This document shows positions 60,401-64,000 of a stretch of 64,000 bases of DNA, piece after piece (within the stretch, counting starts at the first letter, position 1; each line of letters starts with the position of its first letter). A model generated the notes under the pieces. That model ran no database searches. It saw only the letters and a list, made by a program, of their open reading frames with translations, and was not told the origin of the DNA. Origin of the DNA: Actinopolyspora xinjiangensis (GTDB lineage Bacteria; Actinomycetota; Actinomycetes; Mycobacteriales; Pseudonocardiaceae); the NCBI RefSeq assembly GCF_900104475.1, contig NZ_FNJR01000017.1, forward strand, positions 1 to 64,000, written 5' to 3'. The translations under genes were made by a program, and so were the position numbers.

Positions 60401-60585
60401 CGAGCGGGAAGGGCTCGACCACCAAGAGTTCGACGGCGAAGAGCTCCGCTGCGAAGAGCTCGACGGGGGCCACCGGAGGGAGCAACGGCTCCAAGACCAA
60501 GGGGGGCACCGAGAACTCCGCCACGAACGGGTCCGCGTCCGCGAGCTCGAACGGGCGGCGCACCGCGAACCGCTCCAACACGTGA
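57478..60585 (+). CDS. topA: DNA topoisomerase I (type IA)
   Basis: The 1035-residue enzyme relaxes negative supercoils. GTG 57478 begins an unusual Ser/Lys/Gly-rich leader before the Toprim domain (RRLVIVESPAKARKIASFLG, then LATDGDREGEAIAWHL). The active-site tyrosine is Y348 in GYITYMRTDS; EAHEAIRP and the GIGRPSTYASII motif follow. Three or four C-terminal DNA-binding repeats of the type KDGRFGPYVTE occur between about 700 and 880, instead of zinc fingers. After residue 895 a low-complexity Lys/Ser/Gly/Thr tail of about 135 residues, longer than in mycobacteria, ends the protein. No other gene intervenes before holB. Confidence 0.97.
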   Translation: MAGSTRTKKDGAKGRASRASNGGSGGRRLVIVESPAKARKIASFLGSDYEVESSRGHIRDLPRGAADVPADYKGQSWARFGVNVDNDFEPLYLVTDDKQDTVEELRQALSGAEELYLATDGDREGEAIAWHLLETLQPSVPVHRMVFHEITESAIRAAVANPRELDHNLVDAQETRRILDRLYGYEVSPVLWKKVMPKLSAGRVQSVATRIVVQRERERIRFVPASYWDIAATLHTDGEVDERQGGFGARLVNVDGARLATGRDFGSDGELTGDALVLDEQRARALAEGLATAELTVSSVEEKPYTRKPYAPFMTSTLQQEAGRKLRFSADRTMRTAQRLYENGYITYMRTDSTTLSETAIAAARQQAGELYGQSHLSAQARQYTRKVKNAQEAHEAIRPAGENFRTPGQVSAELDTDGHKLYELIWQRTIASQMADAKGTTMSVRVTGTAETGEECTFAASGRTITFAGFLKAYVESVDSEAGGVADDAESRLPRLTEGQRVSAGELDPDGHTTSPPARYTEASLVKALEELGIGRPSTYASIISTIQERGYVWRKGSALVPSWIAFAVVGLLEQHFSRLVDYDFTAALEDELDRIAEGAQQRTKWLNGFYFGGDIGPQDSIGRAGGLKKLVGSGVEEIDPRQVNSIPMFTDDAGRTVYVRVGRYGPYLERSASAEGEGNGESQRANLPDALPPDELTPEVAEKLFATPMEGNTLGTDPETGNEIVAKDGRFGPYVTEILPEGTKTKPRTASLFKSMSLDTVTLQDALRLLSLPRTVGTDPDTGEEITAQNGRYGPYLKRGSDSRSLESEEQIFSITLEEARRIYEQPKQRGRRAAAPPLRELGEEPDTGRNLVVKDGRFGPYVTDGETNASLRKGDSVEELTKERAIELVAERRAKAPAKKGGKKTKSSGSSATKSGSKSGGSKGSSGSGASDSASTGGGSTKSTKKSGTSSGSTSKRSTTSKASGSGSGSSTSGKGSTTKSSTAKSSAAKSSTGATGGSNGSKTKGGTENSATNGSASASSNGRRTANRSNT

Positions 60586-60606
60586 TCGGGTTTCGAGGTA
60601 CCAGTG

Positions 60607-61860
60607 ATGGCGAGCGAGACCGTGGTTCCGGACGCCGGAGCCGTCGCGGCCGACGGTGACCGGGAGTCCGGGGGGATCTGGGCCGAGATCGTCGGTCAAC
60701 CCGAAGCGGTGCGCACGTTGCGCACGGCGGCCCGGGCGGCCCGGGATCGCCTGGCGGGACGGCGCGCCGCCACCGGGGCCATGACCCACGCCTGGTTGTT
60801 CACCGGCCCGCCGGGGTCGGGGCGCTCGGCGGTGGCCCGCTCGTTCGCCGGGGCGTTGCAGTGCACCGACCCGGAGACGGTCGGCTGCGGCCGGTGCGGT
60901 GCCTGCGAGACGGCGTTGGCGGGCACCCACGCCGACGTCACCACGGTGGCGCCCGAGGGGCTGTCGATCTCGGTAGCCGAGATGCGTTCCCTGGTGCAGG
61001 CCGCCGCCAGACGACCCAACACCGGCAAGTGGCGGGTGGTGCTGATCGAGGATGCCGACCGGCTCACCGAGGGCGCCGCCAACGCGCTGCTCAAAGCGGT
61101 CGAGGAGCCACCGGAGCGCACCGTCTTCCTGCTGTGCGCGCCTTCTGACCACCCGGCCGACGTGTCGGTGACCATTCGGTCCCGTTGTCGCGGTGTGCGG
61201 TTGCGCACTCCCCTCGCGGGATCTATAGCAGAGGTGCTGCGCGACCGGGACGGTGTCGAGCACGCCATGGCCGAGTGGGCCGCCTCGGTGTGCGGCGGGC
61301 ACGTCGGACGGGCGCGGCGGTTGGCCACCGATCCGCAGGCCAGGGAACGCCGCGAGGCGGTGCTGCGCATCCCGCTCGGGCTGCGCGGTCTCGCCGAGGT
61401 GTTCGAGGAGGCGGGGCGGCTGGTGCGTGCCGCGGAGGCCGAGGCGGGCGAGGTCAACGAGTCGCGGGACGAAGCGGAGAAGGAAGAGCTGCGCACCGCC
61501 ATGGGGGCCGGGGGAACCGGCAAGGGGACCTCTTCGGCGACCAAAGGGGCCAACGCGGCGCTGAAGGAGCTGGAGAAGAAGCAGAAGGCCCGAACCACCA
61601 GGTCACAGCGGGACGCGCTGGACCTGGCGCTGGTGGATCTGGCCGGGTTCTACCGGGACGTGCTGGCGCTCGGCTTCGGGGCCGAGGTGCCGCTGAACCA
61701 CCCCGACTTCGCGAACCAGGCACGCAGGGCGGCCGAGGAGTGGACTCCCGAGACCGCCCTGCGCCGGTTGGAAGCGGTGCTCGGCTGCCGGACCGCCCTG
61801 GACCGCAACGTCAAACCGATCATCGCGGTGGAGGCGCTGGCCGCCGAGCTGTACCGGTGA
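60607..61860 (+). CDS. holB: DNA polymerase III subunit delta'
   Basis: The 417-residue clamp-loader subunit starts at ATG 60607 (a GTG lies one codon upstream), eight bases after GAGG. IVGQPEAVRTLRTAARAARD, a Walker A-like GPPGSGRSAVARSF in which the catalytic lysine is Arg, the zinc module C-x8-C-x2-C-x2-C (CTDPETVGCGRCGAC), IEDADRLTEGAANALLKAVEEPPERTVFLL and SRC sensor (SVTIRSRC) are typical of delta' or gamma/tau-like ATPases that no longer hydrolyse ATP. A charged linker (RDEAEKEELRTAMGAGG...) splits the C-terminal collar domain. Mycobacterial Rv3644c is the counterpart. Confidence 0.92.
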   Translation: MASETVVPDAGAVAADGDRESGGIWAEIVGQPEAVRTLRTAARAARDRLAGRRAATGAMTHAWLFTGPPGSGRSAVARSFAGALQCTDPETVGCGRCGACETALAGTHADVTTVAPEGLSISVAEMRSLVQAAARRPNTGKWRVVLIEDADRLTEGAANALLKAVEEPPERTVFLLCAPSDHPADVSVTIRSRCRGVRLRTPLAGSIAEVLRDRDGVEHAMAEWAASVCGGHVGRARRLATDPQARERREAVLRIPLGLRGLAEVFEEAGRLVRAAEAEAGEVNESRDEAEKEELRTAMGAGGTGKGTSSATKGANAALKELEKKQKARTTRSQRDALDLALVDLAGFYRDVLALGFGAEVPLNHPDFANQARRAAEEWTPETALRRLEAVLGCRTALDRNVKPIIAVEALAAELYR

Positions 61861-61886
61861 CCGACTCGTCCCCGTTCGCGGGGGTC

Positions 61887-63437
61887 TCACCTCCGGCGGC
61901 GCGGTAGTGCCGCCACCAGGACCGCACCCAGCAGCAGCAGGGCCGTTCCGGTCCAGAACAGCGGCACCGCGTGGTAGGCCCCGGAGGTCTTGGCCAGCGG
62001 CGGGGACTCACCTCCTGGCGCGGGCGGGTTGCTCGTCGTCGGCTGCGCCGAGGTCGAGCAGTCGACGCCGCCCTCGGGCGCGTTCGCCCTGGCGAACTGC
62101 TCGCCGAACGAGACCTGTGCCAGGGCGCTGGAGAATCCGAGTAGGTCGTTCGGCAGGATCTTCAGGTCCAGCAGTCGGGCCCCGGCCCGTACGGCCGTGC
62201 CCTCCTTGTGCTCGGTGAGTTCGCCGAGGCTGAGCCGCAGCACGCCGATGTCGAGCACGTTGGGTTCGTCCGAGTGCCCCACCAGCGGGACGTCGGAGTC
62301 GAGTCCCGAGGCGGGCAGCGGGACGCCGATCGGGAGTTCGAACTCGGGGTTGGCGGCGTCCAGGGTGAACAGCTCCTCGCCGCCGCGGCTGACGCGCAGC
62401 ACCGGCGCGCTGTAGTCCACCGTGGATGTTTTCGGATCGCCGGTAGCCGTGGCGGTCAGCGTGGGTTGGCTGATGACGTCGATGCGCAGTTCCTGCGAGG
62501 TTCCGGCGAACAGCCGGATGCTGGCCACGTCGAACCGCGAGGTGGCGCGAACCGCCTTGTTCGACTGCCCCGCCACGTCCACCAGTCGCACGTTGGAGCG
62601 GGCGTGCATGAGCTCGGGGACCCGTAGTACCGAGCCGGACGCGCCGGAGCCGTCACCCCCGCCGAGCAATCCGCCGAGCCGTTCGAGCGGCCCCGCCAGC
62701 TGGTTCAGCCCTTCGCGCACCGAATCGGTCCGGTCGGCGGCGAGCTCACTCGCTCCGCTGGAGACCTTCTCGGCGAGTTCGTCCTCCCTGCTCTTCAGGG
62801 AGGGAAGTACGTTCAGCGCCGAGATACTGGCCAGCGAGGTCTCGGCGTCGGCGATCGGCTCCACACAGGGGCCGAGCTTCTCGTCCCACCTGGCGTGCAC
62901 ACTGCCTTTCAGCAGGCCGAGGTCGAGCAGCGCGTCCAGCGGTGAGGAGGGCGGCTCGAGCCCGCGGGATCTCGGATCGGCGTGATCGGGCACCGCGGTC
63001 TGCGCCAGCGAACCGGGCAGCGCTGGCGCGTCGCCTCCCACCGCGAACCCGAACGGAGCCGACTCGGCGATCGCGTGTTCCTGGGCCAGGTATGCCTTCG
63101 AGTTCGCCTTGGCGGTCGCCAGGCCCATCCCGGTTTCCAGCAGTGCCTGCCTGGGCAGCTTCTCGTCGAACTCGGGAGCGTCCAGGATCGACTCCCCCGG
63201 TACCGCGTTCGGCAGTACCCGCAGCAGCCCGATTCCGGTGCCCGCCTCGGCCACCACCGGTCCGGGCACCGGCTTCTCCGGTTCGCTCCTGCCGGGGGGT
63301 TGTCCCGGGAGTTCGGGAGTGGGGGTCGGGGTGCTCGGCGGGGTGCTCTGCGCGGTCGCGGCGGGAAGGCTCAGACACGCGACGGCCAGCGAGACGACGG
63401 AACAGATCGCGATCCGGTGGACAGGGGGTATGCGCAT
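61887..63437 (-). CDS. Large secreted, C-terminally membrane-anchored protein of unknown function
   Basis: From ATG 63437 the 516-residue protein has a Sec signal (IAICSVVSLAVACLSLPAATAQS), a Pro-rich linker (PPSTPTPTPELPGQPPG), a long soluble region and a C-terminal helix PLFWTGTALLLLGAVLVAALP followed by RRRR, a typical actinobacterial surface anchor without an LPXTG motif. The soluble part alternates Ala/Ser-rich helical stretches and beta-rich blocks (GSVLRVPELMHARSNVRLVDVAG; QELRIDVISQPTLTATATG). Related proteins are known in actinomycetes only as hypothetical. Two cysteines (C in GPCVEP and GVDCSTS) may be paired. Confidence 0.75.
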   Translation of the reverse strand: MRIPPVHRIAICSVVSLAVACLSLPAATAQSTPPSTPTPTPELPGQPPGRSEPEKPVPGPVVAEAGTGIGLLRVLPNAVPGESILDAPEFDEKLPRQALLETGMGLATAKANSKAYLAQEHAIAESAPFGFAVGGDAPALPGSLAQTAVPDHADPRSRGLEPPSSPLDALLDLGLLKGSVHARWDEKLGPCVEPIADAETSLASISALNVLPSLKSREDELAEKVSSGASELAADRTDSVREGLNQLAGPLERLGGLLGGGDGSGASGSVLRVPELMHARSNVRLVDVAGQSNKAVRATSRFDVASIRLFAGTSQELRIDVISQPTLTATATGDPKTSTVDYSAPVLRVSRGGEELFTLDAANPEFELPIGVPLPASGLDSDVPLVGHSDEPNVLDIGVLRLSLGELTEHKEGTAVRAGARLLDLKILPNDLLGFSSALAQVSFGEQFARANAPEGGVDCSTSAQPTTSNPPAPGGESPPLAKTSGAYHAVPLFWTGTALLLLGAVLVAALPRRRR

Positions 63438-63540
63438 CCAACACCTTCCGGTATTCCCGTGATCAGTCTCACTTCTCATGCCAACGAACCGGGGGGCTGC
63501 AAGTGACGTTCACGTACCCGCTACACTCGTACGCGGTTTC

Positions 63541-63617
63541 GCCGCCTTAGCTCAGTCGGTCAGAGCGACGCACTCGTAATGCGTAGGTCAGGGGTTCGAC
63601 TCCCCTAGGCGGCTCCA
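63541..63617 (+). tRNA. tRNA-Thr (anticodon CGT), CCA encoded
   Basis: Acceptor GCCGCCT (63541-63547) pairs with AGGCGGC (63607-63613). The anticodon arm ACGCA-CTCGTAA-TGCGT gives anticodon CGT, and the T arm is AGGGG-TTCGACT-CCCCT. The discriminator T is followed by genome-encoded CCA (63615-63617). Confidence 0.95.
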
Positions 63618-63623
63618 CCGGTG

Positions 63624-63658
63624 ACCGGCCGTTTTCCGCGATGCGGGAAGCGGCCGGT
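63624..63658 (+). terminator. Hairpin after tRNA-Thr
   Basis: ACCGGCCG (63624-63631) pairs with CGGCCGGT (63651-63658), with an inner TTCCGC/GCGGGAA stem. Only TTC follows, so termination may be factor-dependent. Confidence 0.6.
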
Positions 63659-63851
63659 TCTCGTTGGTCTCAGTTCTGGTCTCAGTTGCCCCTTCCGAGG
63701 TGCCCTCACCGCTCCCGACTCGTTCGGGCGGCCCGCCGATCCGCTCGGGTGTGGCGGTACAGCCCAGCGGCGCGGCGGACCGAGAAGCCGGCACCGGCTC
63801 GCGGGCTCCGCGTCCGCGTGGGATGTCGGGGCTGCCCGATAACTTCCGCCC

Positions 63852-64000
63852 ATGACCGATCAACATCAGAGCCGCGCCGTCGAGGTCCCGTTCGAGGTCC
63901 TGGAGTGGGACGAGTCCGTCTACGAGGAGCCGGCGGAGGGGCCCAGGCTGTCCCGGGTATCGATCCGCAAGCGCTACCGGGGCGCGCTCGACGGGACGGG
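63852..64000 (+). CDS. Partial 5' end of a DUF3224 family protein
   Basis: ATG 63852 begins MTDQHQSRAVEVPFEVLEW, then DESVYEEPAEGPRLSRVSIRKRYRGALDGTG, and runs off the right edge after 49 codons. VPFEVLEWDESVYEE...SRVSIRKRYRGALDG is the N-terminal strand pattern of DUF3224 (small beta-barrel, function unknown). Confidence 0.78.
   Translation, partial: MTDQHQSRAVEVPFEVLEWDESVYEEPAEGPRLSRVSIRKRYRGALDGT

Noticed and set aside
57391-61302. 1303-codon open frame opposite topA and holB
   Set aside because: It is the antisense shadow of two clearly coding genes, has no ribosome site, and reads as Gly/Arg/Val low-complexity sequence.
1-64000. CRISPR arrays, insertion sequences, rRNA genes, common riboswitches
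   Set aside because: No regularly spaced repeats, transposase motifs, rRNA segments or recognisable riboswitch cores were found on reading both strands.

Overview
The window is high-GC actinomycete chromosome. Gene order, WhiB-family and F420-type proteins, frequent GTG starts and ATGA/GTGA gene overlaps fit a filamentous member of the Pseudonocardiales (Saccharopolyspora/Actinopolyspora-like; the genus is a guess from style, not from a search). Much of the window follows, from memory, the order of Mycobacterium tuberculosis Rv3683 back to Rv3644: RidA/DUF4177, two ArsA-like ATPases, whiB4, ponA2 and a metallophosphoesterase at 2.9-12 kb; a HAD phosphatase, ssd and the tad pilus genes at 27-36 kb; a DUF1998 helicase, an Rv3647c-like protein, topA and the DNA polymerase III delta' gene at 51-62 kb.

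Layout. 0-2.7 kb: the 3' end of a probable peptide-maturation methyltransferase and two paralogous proteins of unknown function. 2.9-12.1 kb: the conserved RidA to metallophosphoesterase block with a siderophore-interacting protein and a YqeY protein added. 12.1-18.2 kb: tRNA-Pro(CGG), a GH25 lysozyme, an S9 peptidase, a HEPN/Abi-like gene framed by a 34-bp direct repeat, and a LysR regulator followed by a cysteine-dioxygenase-type cupin. 18.3-26.4 kb: a cell-wall recycling locus on the minus strand (nagZ, namZ, a beta-lactamase-fold hydrolase, an F420-type oxidoreductase, a frameshifted DUF4440 gene, murR, murQ). 27-36.2 kb: HAD phosphatase, ssd, a sparsely coding gap, then tadABC and three pilin-like genes.

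36.6-49.3 kb: a 12-gene, all-minus-strand accessory cluster, visibly more AT-rich, inserted between the tad operon and the helicase. Its core is a pseudouridine-5'-phosphate glycosidase (PsuG) homologue overlapping a HAD phosphatase gene and followed by an MFS exporter. A second, tightly overlapped operon encodes a bicupin, a glutamine-dependent asparagine-synthetase-type amidotransferase, a PrpF-fold isomerase, an acyl-CoA-dehydrogenase-fold flavoenzyme, a dihydroorotase/dihydropyrimidinase-like amidohydrolase and a flavin reductase. A VOC protein, a cupin and an acyltransferase follow. I read this as a candidate C-nucleoside (pseudouridine-derived) biosynthetic cluster whose product I cannot name. 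Two promoters, one in front of psuG and one upstream of the bicupin operon, carry the same 14-bp element exactly between -35 and -10, so both operons look co-regulated although the cluster contains no regulator gene.

50.4-64 kb: a primase/polymerase-domain protein, the MrfA-like helicase, a membrane pyrophosphatase, an Rv3647c-like protein, topA, holB, a large secreted membrane-anchored protein, tRNA-Thr(CGT) and the start of a DUF3224 gene. A family of about 90-bp imperfectly palindromic intergenic repeats occurs three times (6.3, 10.9 and 56.4 kb). No CRISPR array, transposase, rRNA or recognised riboswitch was seen.
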